This document shows, one piece after another, positions 35,001-43,077 of a stretch of DNA of 64,000 nt (position 1 is the stretch's first letter; every line of letters starts with the position of its first letter). Position numbers and translations under genes: made by a program. Source of the stretch: Shewanella loihica PV-4 (GTDB lineage: Bacteria; Pseudomonadota; Gammaproteobacteria; Enterobacterales; Shewanellaceae); NCBI RefSeq assembly GCF_000016065.1, contig NC_009092.1, positions 1,426,001 through 1,490,000 of the forward strand, written 5' to 3'. The notes below the pieces were generated by a model that saw only the letters and a program-made list of their open reading frames with translations, did no database searches and had not been told where the DNA came from.

Positions 35001-35984
35001 ATGATGACAACTCCAACCATACAGTACGCTTATGCATTGGATTGCAAGGGAAGTCTAACCCATATCAGTGATGCACAGCGTTCAAATAGCTACACTTGTC
35101 CAGGCTGCAAATGTCCTCTGACGGCGGTTTTGGGGGAATTCAACGCCAAGCATTTTCGGCATTTTGAAGAGTGCTGTGCGCTTGAGACCTACTTGCACAA
35201 ATGCGCAAAAGAGGCATTTTACCTACGTTATCAACAAGCTCTTTCTACTGAGACAGCCATCAGCCTGGAACTGGAGCGTGAGGTTTCCTGCTATGGCGCT
35301 CGTTTAGGTCTACTGGGCAGCGCAACGGCTAGGTGTTCGAAAACCAAGTCTGCACGTTACAATTTAACGCAGTTTTTTAACTGTGCAGAGCTTGAGAAGC
35401 GCGATGACGTTACAGGGCTACAACCGGATGTGATGCTATGCGATTTGCAGGGCAATAGGCGTTGTTATGTAGAGATTTGCGTAACGCATCCATGCTCCGA
35501 GGAAAAGATTGCTAGTTGCGTCCCAATTTTGGAGTTTAAGGTTGAATCTGAAGCAGACATCCAAATGTTGCTTACGGGGCAATACTCTATCAAAGATGAG
35601 CGACTCAATGTTTTTAATTGGCAACCACCGCCACAAACAGTTGATCACTGCGTCGGGTATTGCTCAGTTGGCAATGTAGAAATGTCTGTTTGGAGTTTAA
35701 GCGATTCTGGCAGACTAAATGAGAGAGTCATGCCACTAGACCAAGTGGACTTGTTGACCAGCTCAACATTGAATACATGGCCCCGCTCGCTTGAGCCAGT
35801 TGAGGTGGCAGATAGATTAAAAACCTTTTTACGTCATGCTGAACCTAGTTCGCGACTTCCAAATTGCCTTTTATGCGCGCATTCGATGCAATGGGACAGT
35901 GGCTTTGTACAGTGTCGCAGTAAAGGTAAACAGGTTGCGTATACTGAAGCTCGTCAGTGCGCCAAATATCAGGTTGCAGTATGA
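35001..35984 (+). CDS. CoiA-like PD-(D/E)xK nuclease with zinc-finger ends
   Basis: 327 residues from ATG 35001 (adjacent ATG 35004 and TTG 34998 also possible). Layout: N-terminal zinc-ribbon-like part YTCPGCKCPL (Cys33, Cys36) and HFRH (51-54) as in CoiA proteins; a nuclease core with QPDVMLCDL (Asp143) and YVEICVTHP (Glu159), where Cys161 stands in the usual lysine position; and a C-terminal four-cysteine set (289, 292, 305, 320). Its stop overlaps the start of the UvrD-like helicase (ATGA), so both are made together. Possible role: a nuclease of an anti-phage or DNA-processing pair. CoiA itself acts in competence in Gram-positives. Confidence 0.75.
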   Translation: MMTTPTIQYAYALDCKGSLTHISDAQRSNSYTCPGCKCPLTAVLGEFNAKHFRHFEECCALETYLHKCAKEAFYLRYQQALSTETAISLELEREVSCYGARLGLLGSATARCSKTKSARYNLTQFFNCAELEKRDDVTGLQPDVMLCDLQGNRRCYVEICVTHPCSEEKIASCVPILEFKVESEADIQMLLTGQYSIKDERLNVFNWQPPPQTVDHCVGYCSVGNVEMSVWSLSDSGRLNERVMPLDQVDLLTSSTLNTWPRSLEPVEVADRLKTFLRHAEPSSRLPNCLLCAHSMQWDSGFVQCRSKGKQVAYTEARQCAKYQVAV

Positions 35985-38017
35985 CAAAAAGACTGACGTG
36001 GGAACAAACGCGTGTTGTTCGTCATGACGCGGGACATGCTTTGATTAAGGCTGTGCCGGGCAGTGGAAAAACGACCACTCTGGTTAAGCGTGTAGAGCGG
36101 TTGATTAAAACAGGAGTAGAACCAGGTTCCATTCTAATCCTGATGTACAACAAATCGGCAACTGTGAGCTTCAGCGATAAGTTAAAGCTGGCCTTGAAGT
36201 CGGATGCTATTCCCGAGGTACGTACATTTCACAGCCTTGCCTTGAAGATAGTGGCATTGGCAGAGCGCCAACAACTTACACCCAAGAAAATGTTAATAAC
36301 GCCGGGTAATTATCGTTATGACGAGCTGGTTAAACAGGCTTACCGTGTCGGGTGCAGTTACGACTCTGGTTATATTGAACAGAGTGATATAACGGATTTT
36401 GAAACATTTGTTTCTCGATGCCGTGCATCCGCTGTGACACCAGCCGATGCGGCCGCAGATCCTACGTTCAGTAAGATCAAGCCAGAGTTTATTCGGGCAT
36501 ATGGATGTTACTGTGAGCTGCTGGAAGCGAATGGCCTGAGAACATTCGAAGACAGCATGATTGAAGCTGTTTCTCTGTTAAGGATCTATCCCGGCCTTGT
36601 AGCCCGATTCAAACACATCATCGTAGATGAATACCAGGACGTCAATCTCGTACAGCATGAGATGATCCGCTTACTCACCAAACCTGACACATCGGTGATG
36701 GTAGTCGGGGATCTCAATCAGTGCATTTACGAATGGCGGGGGGCGCAGCCTGACTTTATGGACGGTTTGTTTGAGCAACAATTTCCCAATACCACTGTGT
36801 TTCAGCTTTCGTGTACATTCCGATTTGGTCATGAACTTTCGCTGATTGCTAATTCTGTTATTCGGCGTAACTCTAGCAAGTTGACCAGGTTGTGCGTAAG
36901 CCATCCATCTACGCCTAAAACAGAAGTCAAGCTGCATTTGGATAACTGTTTATCCGAGGTGTTATCAGCAATAGCTACTGAGAATGGTTCACAAGCGATA
37001 CTCTCCCGTTCAAATGCAAGATTGACTGAGGTTGAGTTGGTATTACGCCTGTGTGGGCGCACATATCGCTATCTGAACGGTTCATCGTCTCTCTATAGCC
37101 GCTCTGAAATAGGGTTACTAGTGGTAGGTGTGCTGCTATGTGTTTATGGCGACCTAAGACTAATAGAGAATCACCCGTGTAAACGGGAAATGCTCTACGG
37201 GTTTCTGAGGGAGGCCGGAATCCGATGGCAGAAAGGTCAGGTTAAAGAGGCTCTTGATGCCCTGATGACACAGGTGGATGTGTTTTCGGTATTAGGGAGA
37301 CTATTCGAGAATTCCCCACATCAGAGGGAACGCCTGGAGCGACTCGCCTCGGTTCGCAATAAAGACGATGATAGCGTGCTGGCGTCGAATGTATTACAGC
37401 ACTTGAGTCTGGCAGGATTTATTGAAGGTGTCGGCTCGGATAGCGTGAGACGCACTGCATCAAATGATCGTCTGCGGGGTGTTGATCGGATTGAAGAGCT
37501 ACTGATATCAAATCCAATTGATGCTCGAACATTTTTGAATCTTATTCTGCATCCGCAAGACATATCCGCAGACAGTGAGCCTATCACGCTTGCTACCATA
37601 CATGGTTCTAAGGGCCTTGAGTGGGACCACGTCATATTGATTGGGCTTAATGATTGCGAATTTCCTGGAGGTAAGCCTGATAGTGGCACTCAATTACCTG
37701 CGCTAACGTCTGAATCGATTTCTAACGAAGAACTAGAAGTGGAGCGGCGGTTGTTTTACGTAGGGATTACTCGTGCAAAGCACCAATTGCATTTGGTTGC
37801 GCCACTAGATGAAAGCCTCACTTGGTGGCTTAAAAAACGCTGGGATAGCACTCCGAAAAAGGTGCCTGTAGCGACTCGATTCATCTATGAAGCAGGGTTA
37901 ACTGCTTGTTCTCTAACGAGCCAATCCATTTATGCCGGATTGTTAGAACAGCAAACGACTGAATTTAGCAAGTTTCACCAATGGTATCTGAAGGATCTTC
38001 AAAGGCTAAGAGTTTAG
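35981..38017 (+). CDS. UvrD-like superfamily 1 helicase
   Basis: 678 residues from ATG 35981. All SF1A motifs are seen: TWEQTRVV (Q motif), KAVPGSGKTTTLVKRV (Walker A, 24-32), RTFHSLAL, HIIVDEYQDVN (Walker B), GDLNQCIYEWRGA, LSCTFRFGHEL, ATIHGSKGLEWDHVIL and RRLFYVGITRAKHQLHLV. It should unwind DNA with ATP. The 4-nt ATGA overlap with the CoiA-like nuclease gene implies a functional pair. It is not Gabija GajB: no OLD/TOPRIM nuclease is adjacent. Confidence 0.92.
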   Translation: MTKRLTWEQTRVVRHDAGHALIKAVPGSGKTTTLVKRVERLIKTGVEPGSILILMYNKSATVSFSDKLKLALKSDAIPEVRTFHSLALKIVALAERQQLTPKKMLITPGNYRYDELVKQAYRVGCSYDSGYIEQSDITDFETFVSRCRASAVTPADAAADPTFSKIKPEFIRAYGCYCELLEANGLRTFEDSMIEAVSLLRIYPGLVARFKHIIVDEYQDVNLVQHEMIRLLTKPDTSVMVVGDLNQCIYEWRGAQPDFMDGLFEQQFPNTTVFQLSCTFRFGHELSLIANSVIRRNSSKLTRLCVSHPSTPKTEVKLHLDNCLSEVLSAIATENGSQAILSRSNARLTEVELVLRLCGRTYRYLNGSSSLYSRSEIGLLVVGVLLCVYGDLRLIENHPCKREMLYGFLREAGIRWQKGQVKEALDALMTQVDVFSVLGRLFENSPHQRERLERLASVRNKDDDSVLASNVLQHLSLAGFIEGVGSDSVRRTASNDRLRGVDRIEELLISNPIDARTFLNLILHPQDISADSEPITLATIHGSKGLEWDHVILIGLNDCEFPGGKPDSGTQLPALTSESISNEELEVERRLFYVGITRAKHQLHLVAPLDESLTWWLKKRWDSTPKKVPVATRFIYEAGLTACSLTSQSIYAGLLEQQTTEFSKFHQWYLKDLQRLRV

Positions 38018-38089
38018 GGGAGCTTGTGCATTTGCCTGTCGAGAGGCTGTTGATGACAGCTCCCTAAAACCTTTGGCTATCAATCTCCT

Positions 38090-38530
38090 TTAGGTTGTTG
38101 AGTATTTGCGTAAGCCATTACACAAAAGCAGCCCTGTAGCCCCTGCAGTTGCAAGACCTAGCCATTTGTTTTTACAGGTAAGACCGAAAGAGCCTACAAG
38201 TAGCGCAGCCAACAGCTGCTCAGAACCATCTTTGGTGCCCAACAGCTCATTTGCAAAGTGTTCACAGTTGAAACTGATAGGACAATAGCGCCGGTTCTCC
38301 TCTGAGATGCGCTGAAGCTGTGCTTTCAAAGCAGTGGGGTCTACGCCAATAGACCTCTTAAGCTCAACCTTCTTACCCTGTGAAAAGTGCTCCATCGAGA
38401 TAACCTCAACATTGTTGTCTGGTGAGTTATGAGCGACTAAGTCACGATCAACCATTACGCCTACGTGCATGACTAGCCCCTTGCTGCGATAGACTCGATC
38501 GCCTATCATCGGATTTAGTTTTTTATACAT
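38090..38530 (-). CDS. LRAT-like protein with C-terminal transmembrane segments
   Basis: 146 residues from ATG 38530 (GAGGT site); upstream readings are not supported. The LRAT/NlpC-like core has IGDRVYRSKGLVMHVGVMVD (His22) and ISFNCEHFANELL (Cys89, His91), with HFSQGKKVELKR between them. Residues ~105-139 form one or two hydrophobic helices, so the enzyme is probably membrane-anchored. Divergent from, and 109 bp away from, the HTH-TM gene. It shares the NCEHF site with the larger LRAT-like protein at 25563 but is otherwise different. Confidence 0.78.
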   Translation of the reverse strand: MYKKLNPMIGDRVYRSKGLVMHVGVMVDRDLVAHNSPDNNVEVISMEHFSQGKKVELKRSIGVDPTALKAQLQRISEENRRYCPISFNCEHFANELLGTKDGSEQLLAALLVGSFGLTCKNKWLGLATAGATGLLLCNGLRKYSTT

Positions 38531-38639
38531 ATTTACCTCATAATTAGGAAAAAACGACAATTGATACGTATTTAGTGGATGTATGCGAAAAACGTATTTT
38601 TGCATGTTAATCCTATATTGAGGTGAGGACAAGATCTTG

Positions 38640-39020
38640 ATGGAGAAAATCGAACAAACGACTTACTCGGCCGTGATGGGGGCTGTGGTTAGTAGCATCA
38701 GGCGAGAGAAGGGGATCGAACAGTCGGATGTTGCCGCTCGTATGGGGTTGTCTCAGGCGAGTTACAGTCGCTTGGAAGGAGGCAAGGCTACCTATTCTAT
38801 AGATCAGGTATTTCTCGTCGCAGAGGCTTTACAAGTAGAACCAGCAGAGCTGTTTCAACGTGTTTGCACCACTGTAGGTAAGCTGAAGGCTGAAGAGTTT
38901 GATGTAATTGCACAGCAACGTAGCAATGCAACCGGTAGTCAGAGCTCAAGTGTGGGCACTCTTGTTGCCGGTGCTGCGCTTGGAGCTTTGTTGGTTGGTT
39001 TATTGAGCAAATCAAAGTAG
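38640..39020 (+). CDS. XRE-type HTH protein with a C-terminal transmembrane helix
   Basis: 126 residues from ATG 38640. An XRE helix-turn-helix spans about 12-75 (VVSSIRREKGIEQSDVAARMGLSQASYSRLEGGKATYSIDQVFLVAEAL). After a linker, residues ~104-122 form a Gly/Ala/Leu helix with small-residue spacing (GTLVAGAALGALLVGLL), typical of a tightly packed membrane helix. A DNA-binding domain tethered to the membrane is unusual; its neighbour is a divergent LRAT-like protein with its own membrane segment. Confidence 0.85.
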   Translation: MEKIEQTTYSAVMGAVVSSIRREKGIEQSDVAARMGLSQASYSRLEGGKATYSIDQVFLVAEALQVEPAELFQRVCTTVGKLKAEEFDVIAQQRSNATGSQSSSVGTLVAGAALGALLVGLLSKSK

Positions 39021-39275
39021 CTTTAAAAGACGTGGCTATTTGAAAAGAAGGGGCATTTACCTGTACCCCTTTCGTATCTGTATTTGGACCATTCAAAGCC
39101 CAATCACAACAATGGTACCTCCAGTTATCAAATTGGGATTACTGCAGCTTGAGCTTGTCAAAATCTGAGTAAATTGTCCCTTAGATGCTTGGGTTTTCTT
39201 GGCTGTGGCATAATGAGCTAGGTTTCGATAGCGTCGAGAGCTGGGATGCGTTAACACACCAAAGGAGTATACTTA
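39021..39275. other. Gap between the HTH-TM gene and the small zinc protein
   Basis: No supportable gene; a 76-codon plus-strand frame (39185-39415) is the antisense of the small four-cysteine gene. Confidence 0.4.
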
Positions 39276-39410
39276 TTAATCGTCGTTGGTATCGCCTTCA
39301 CAGTCATAACAAAATCCATGAAGGCCTGCGAGCTTCTCTCCGCATTCAACGCACAATGGCTGATCTTCTTCTGAATCTACATCGTAAGTATCAAAAACAT
39401 TTTCAGCCAT
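39276..39410 (-). CDS. 44-residue four-cysteine zinc-ribbon protein
   Basis: Minus-strand frame from ATG 39410, with GAGGG nine nt upstream, to TAA at 39276. It encodes 44 residues: an acidic N-terminal half, then C20-V-E-C23, a 10-residue spacer and C34-Y-D-C37, ending in an acidic tail. This is a CxxC...CxxC zinc-binding module, similar to the short zinc fingers of DksA/TraR-type or rubredoxin-like ribbons. Too small for most gene callers. It may be a regulator of the adjacent integrase or of the HTH-TM/LRAT pair; function is unknown. Confidence 0.65.
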   Translation of the reverse strand: MAENVFDTYDVDSEEDQPLCVECGEKLAGLHGFCYDCEGDTNDD

Positions 39411-39558
39411 GCTAAATTCCCTCTAGATAATAAAAATATAGTCGAAAGGGGAGCATATTTGGATTGGGTACTTAATGCAATACGTTGTAGCTAAGCATGT
39501 TTCGTTCGATATGTAACCGAGAAGATGGGCAGTTCCAATATTTATGAGTTGCCCGATT

Positions 39559-40788
39559 TCAACTGACTCGCCGGCATGAAACGGACAAATTTCCTTGGGA
39601 AGCCTCTTCAATATGCTTGCTCCACCAGCTCATCATTGGACGGCGCCGCTCCAGGAAATCGGAGCGGTTATATGCCGCCCGAACCTGATTTGCATCTACG
39701 TGAGATAATGCAGCCTCAATTAAGTCAGATTCAAAGCCTTGCTCGTTTAGCGTGGTGCTAGCGAGTGCTCGCATGCCATGGCTTACCAATTTTCCTTTTA
39801 GCCCCATACGTTTTAATGCAACATTGGCTGTTTGCGTGTTGCAGTGCGACTTAGGATCTCTATCTGCAGGGAATATGTAATCTCTGTGCCCACTTATGGG
39901 TTTTATCGCGTCAAGGATGCCTAGCATCTGCTGAGTAAGTGGAATAACATGCTCACGGCGCCTTTTCATTTTTTCAGCGGGAATTGTCCAAGTTAAATTA
40001 TCAAGATCTAATTCATCCCAGCGGGCAGTAGCTGCTTCCGAAGGGCGTGTCATTGTGTGTAATTGCCATTCGATAAGGCAACGAGTGACACGCTTAATTG
40101 ATGCTTGAGAGAGGTGGCGCATAAGAAGTGGTAGTTCTGATGGAGTTAGTGTGGCCATACTTTCTTTTTTTGGTTTTTTAAATGCCGCACGAATACCAAC
40201 TAATGGATTTGAATCTATATAGCCACAGTTAACTCCGAAGTTCATAATCTCATTTAGCCTTTGGCTAAGTCGCTTTATGGTTTCTAAGCTGCCTTTTGCT
40301 TCAATTGGGCGAAAAACTTTTATCACCAGTGGGGCTGTTATTTTGTTTAGCGGTGTATCTCCTAGTTCAGGGAATACATGGCTTTCTAATGAGCTCCATG
40401 TTTTGGCTGCATGGCTTTTAGTCACCTCGCTTTTTTTGATCTCTAACCACTCGGCAGCAACATTCTTAAGGGTATATAGAACCTCTTGCTTTAATTTTAA
40501 TGATTCTTGTTCTCGCTTACTTTTGGGGTCAACACCGCAGGCTACTAGTTGTCGGTATTCCAAAGCAATTTCGCGGGCTTTAGCTAATGGAATATCAGGG
40601 TATGGACCGATCCCAATGTTGACTCGTTTTTTAGTGACTGGATGATAGTAGTTATAGTTCCATAGCTTTGAGCCGTTAGTCCTCACTCGAAGCTGCAATC
40701 CGCCTCCATCAGATAGAACGATATCCTTCGGACCAGGTTTTTGGTTTTTGATTTGAGTATTGGTAAGAGGAGTTGTAATGACTGCCAT
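39559..40788 (-). CDS. int: P4-type tyrosine integrase
   Basis: 409 residues, ATG behind GGGAG. The N-terminal arm-binding DUF4102 domain (LTNTQIKNQKPGPKDIVLSDGGGLQLRVRTNGSKLWNYNYYHP) is followed by a core-binding domain and a catalytic domain with MTRPSEAATARWDEL (Arg), SHGMRALASTTLNE (His-x-x-Arg), ALSHVDANQVRAAYNRSDFLERRR (His, nucleophile Tyr). It integrates the island at the ssrA 3' end, ~200 bp away. Arm-type repeats lie just upstream. Confidence 0.96.
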   Translation of the reverse strand: MAVITTPLTNTQIKNQKPGPKDIVLSDGGGLQLRVRTNGSKLWNYNYYHPVTKKRVNIGIGPYPDIPLAKAREIALEYRQLVACGVDPKSKREQESLKLKQEVLYTLKNVAAEWLEIKKSEVTKSHAAKTWSSLESHVFPELGDTPLNKITAPLVIKVFRPIEAKGSLETIKRLSQRLNEIMNFGVNCGYIDSNPLVGIRAAFKKPKKESMATLTPSELPLLMRHLSQASIKRVTRCLIEWQLHTMTRPSEAATARWDELDLDNLTWTIPAEKMKRRREHVIPLTQQMLGILDAIKPISGHRDYIFPADRDPKSHCNTQTANVALKRMGLKGKLVSHGMRALASTTLNEQGFESDLIEAALSHVDANQVRAAYNRSDFLERRRPMMSWWSKHIEEASQGNLSVSCRRVS

Positions 40789-40826
40789 GTGTCTCCCGAG
40801 CGCTTCAAGCTGGATGATTTTTAACC

Positions 40827-40882
40827 TTGGTATTCCAAAGATAGGTCAAATCATCTTGGTATACCAGCTGAAATACCAAAGT
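40827..40882. repeat. Right arm-type integrase sites and int promoter region
   Basis: TTGGTATTCCAAA (40827-40839), TTGGTATACCA (40856-40866) and AAATACCAAAGT (40871-40882, reversed) are three copies of a TTGGTAT element. They sit between int and attR; the 11-mer GGTATTCCAAA recurs at the left end of the island. Confidence 0.65.
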
Positions 40883-40953
40883 GTTGAACTTTTATGAGAC
40901 GTTATGATTCTAATTGATGCTCTAAGTTATTGATTTTATTTGCTTCAGGCAAG

Positions 40954-40977
40954 AAAAAAGACGTCCTGAGACGTCTT
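40954..40977 (-). terminator. Current ssrA terminator, supplied by the island
   Basis: Minus-strand 8-bp stem AAGACGTC / GACGTCTT with a 4-nt loop, followed by T6. It lies inside the island, 10 nt past attR, and replaces the original at 21935. Confidence 0.85.
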
Positions 40978-40986
40978 GATTCTTTG

Positions 40987-41003
40987 TGTTGGTGGAGGCG
41001 GCG
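40987..41003 (-). other. attR core within the ssrA 3' end
   Basis: TGTTGGTGGAGGCGGCG covers the CCA end and acceptor stem of tmRNA, so integration restores an intact gene. Confidence 0.75.
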
Positions 41004-41345
41004 GGACTTGAACCCGCGTCCAAAAAGCCTACATCCTCGGCGCTACATGCTTAGTCTTTCTATTGGTTAACCAACAACACTCCGAAAGACAGGATTGTTA
41101 TTGGCGAGTTCAGTACTGTTTCGCGGTTCACCCCTGAACATGGTTCCCTCGCTATCAAATGTAAAGGTGACCATCTTAATACTCTGCCCATTTGAGAAAC
41201 GTGAGCAAGATGGCTAGCTAGCCTAAGCTGCTAGAGCGTAGTTATCGTCGTTTGCAACTATAACTGTGCGGCTTTTTACGAGGCCAACCGCCCCTCGGCA
41301 TGCTCCTAGGGTTTCGTGAATCTTGTCGAATCCAGAATCGCCCCC
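40990..41345 (-). ncRNA. ssrA: tmRNA
   Basis: 356 nt. The 5' end GGGGGCGATTCTGGATTCGAC and the 3' end GTTCAAGTCCCGCCGCCTCCACCA form the alanyl-tRNA-like domain (GGGGGC pairs with GCCTCC). The tag reading frame (41255 down to 41223) is GCA AAC GAC GAT AAC TAC GCT CTA GCA GCT TAG, i.e. ANDDNYALAA. It rescues stalled ribosomes with SmpB, encoded next door. The genomic island is inserted exactly at its 3' end without damaging it. Confidence 0.98.
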
Positions 41346-41467
41346 AGTACAAGGTCGATTGTAACCCGCGTCGTCCTCGATTACCAAGGATTAATCATTG
41401 GGGTTACTATCGTTTGTTCGTTATCCGTACGTTTTATGCCAGACAAGTCGCTGAATCACAGCGATTA

Positions 41468-41959
41468 TTATCGTGCGGCATGTTTCATGGTACGAGATTT
41501 TTCAATCTTCCACTCGCGCTCTTTGGTGTCGTCGCGCTTATCGTGCTCTTTTTTACCCTTACCCAGGCCGATTTCGAGCTTCACCCAGGCATTTTTTCGC
41601 CAATACATGGAGATAGGCACGATAGAGTAACCTTGACGCTCGACCAAACCCTGCAGCTTATCAAGCTCTCTGCGGTTGAGCAGCAGCTTACGATCGCGCA
41701 TGGGGTCACAGACCACGTGAGTCGATGCGGTATTGAGCGGTGTGATGGTGCATCCAAACAGGTAGGCCTCACCGTCTCTGAGGAACACATAGCTCTCAGA
41801 CAGGTTTACCTTTCCGACTCGGATCGATTTCACTTCCCATCCCATCAGGGATAAGCCGGCTTCAAATTTTTCTTCAAATTTATAGTCGAAGTTTGCGCGT
41901 TTATTGCGTGCAATCGTCGCCGGTGGGTTCTTTGATTTTTTTGCGTTTTTCTTAGCCAT
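41468..41959 (-). CDS. smpB: tmRNA-binding protein SmpB
   Basis: 163 residues from ATG 41959. Family signatures: [65 protein letters not shown] and the C-terminal basic tail [26 protein letters not shown]. It lies just upstream of ssrA on the same strand. A -10 element is only 9 nt from the start codon and no ribosome site is visible, so the mRNA may be leaderless. Confidence 0.96.
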   Translation of the reverse strand: MAKKNAKKSKNPPATIARNKRANFDYKFEEKFEAGLSLMGWEVKSIRVGKVNLSESYVFLRDGEAYLFGCTITPLNTASTHVVCDPMRDRKLLLNRRELDKLQGLVERQGYSIVPISMYWRKNAWVKLEIGLGKGKKEHDKRDDTKEREWKIEKSRTMKHAAR

Positions 41960-41968
41960 AGGAGGGCT

Positions 41969-41974
41969 ATTATA
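41969..41974 (-). promoter_or_regulatory. smpB -10 element very close to the start codon
   Basis: TATAAT on the minus strand with 9 nt to the ATG; transcription would begin about 2-3 nt before it. The -35 is weak. Confidence 0.5.
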
Positions 41975-42161
41975 CGCGCGGTAAATCAATTTGGAATTGG
42001 CTCGCGCGATTATTTGTTTAATTTGCCTGCGTAAATGGGTCGAGGTGGTGTTTTTTTGAGCTTGGTGTCAGTGCCGGGTGAGGTGACCGGTGTTGCCGAG
42101 CATGTTAAAATCAATTTTTTGCTTTATGGTGTCAGGCCAAGGTTTCAGGTTAAACAGTCAT

Positions 42162-42593
42162 ATGCCCAAGATTTCCCGTAGCGTATTAGTGCGCTTTAGT
42201 GCCATGCAGATGTACGAGTTAGTCAACGATGTGGAGTCCTATAAGGAGTTTCTGCCGGGTTGTGTTGGCGGTAAGGTACTTGAGTTTGATGGTAAGACCA
42301 TGGTGGCCTCGGTCGATGTCTCCAAGGCGGGGATCAGCAAGACCTTTACCACACGCAATCAGGTTATTCCTGGTAAGCGGATTGAACTGGCGCTGGAAAA
42401 CGGCCCCTTTAAGCATCTGCACGGCCAATGGGAGTTTACCGAGCTGACGGAAGATGCCTGTAAGGTGGATTTCGAGCTCAACTTCGAGTTTTCCAGTTCG
42501 ATAGCGGATCTGGCCTTCGGTAAGGTGTTCAAAGAGTTGATGTCTTCTATGGTGACCGCCTTCACCAGCCGCGCCAAAGTGATTTATAAATAA
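42162..42593 (+). CDS. ratA: RatA, START/Coq10-fold protein
   Basis: 143 residues from ATG 42162 (MPKISRSVLVRFSAMQMYELVNDVESYKEFLPGC), chosen because earlier ATGs add non-conserved sequence. The START-like cavity fold includes FDGKTMVASVDVSKAGISKTFTTRN and DFELNFEFSSSIADLAFGKVF. In E. coli RatA was described as a toxin that binds 50S subunits; the fold is that of ubiquinone-binding Coq10. Paired with ratB and divergent from smpB, the conserved arrangement. Confidence 0.92.
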   Translation: MPKISRSVLVRFSAMQMYELVNDVESYKEFLPGCVGGKVLEFDGKTMVASVDVSKAGISKTFTTRNQVIPGKRIELALENGPFKHLHGQWEFTELTEDACKVDFELNFEFSSSIADLAFGKVFKELMSSMVTAFTSRAKVIYK

Positions 42594-42621
42594 CAGCTGT
42601 TTAATCTTCTTAGGATGTAAG

Positions 42622-42954
42622 ATGAGCGATCAAGATAAGTTTGCCGTTGAAGTGATTTATGCACTGCCTACCCAGCAGAAGCGTATCAGCGTCATGGTGT
42701 CGCCGGGCACCAGTTGTATCGAGGCGGTGAAGCAGAGCGATATCTGCCGGTTCTTTCCTGAGATCGATCTGGATAAAGTAAAGCTAGGTATCTTCAGCCG
42801 AGCGGTGAAGCATGATGAGGTGCTAGAACCCGGGCAGCGAGTGGAGATCTATCGTCCCTTGATTGCCGATCCCAAAGATGTGCGTCGTCAACGCGCCGAA
42901 AAGGCTAAGAGCGAGGGCCGCGCCAACAAGACCACTGGCGCTAAGGTGAGCTAG
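42622..42954 (+). CDS. ratB: RnfH/RatB ubiquitin-like fold protein
   Basis: 110 residues: FAVEVIYALPTQQKRISVMVSPGTSCIEAVKQSDICRFFPEIDL, LGIFSRAVKHDEVLEPGQRVEIYRPLIADPKDVRRQRAEKAK. This is the RnfH family (beta-grasp fold). Role not settled; it almost always accompanies ratA. Ends at a bidirectional terminator. Confidence 0.92.
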   Translation: MSDQDKFAVEVIYALPTQQKRISVMVSPGTSCIEAVKQSDICRFFPEIDLDKVKLGIFSRAVKHDEVLEPGQRVEIYRPLIADPKDVRRQRAEKAKSEGRANKTTGAKVS

Positions 42955-43077
42955 TTAGGTCTGAGTTTCCGCTGGGAATAGTTTCGAGTGTTAAGCAAGA
43001 CGAGATAAGCCGTCAGACAGGATAGGCTGCAAGGCGCATTAAAGAGTTAAGAATTAAGAGAAAGCCGCTAGATAGTA

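Larger units (their letters stand above)
21999..41003. mobile_element. ~19-kb genomic island integrated at ssrA
   Basis: Bounded by core repeats (attL 21999-22014, attR 40987-41003), with a P4-type tyrosine integrase next to attR and matching arm-type repeats at both ends. Cargo: Gp2-like HUH protein, short recombinase, RadC, DUF2787, AlpA and a broken AlpA, type III-like Mod/Res, CoiA-like plus UvrD-like pair, two LRAT-like proteins, an HTH-TM protein and a small zinc protein. The left third is visibly more AT-rich than the flanking chromosome. No conjugation genes are present, so it is an integrative element needing outside help to move. Confidence 0.88.

Noticed and set aside
35001..38017. 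Gabija system
   Set aside because: A UvrD-like helicase is present but the partner is a CoiA-like PD-(D/E)xK protein with zinc motifs, not an OLD-family ATPase-TOPRIM nuclease.
39185..39415. 76-codon plus-strand frame
   Set aside because: It is antisense to the better supported four-cysteine gene and lacks a ribosome site.
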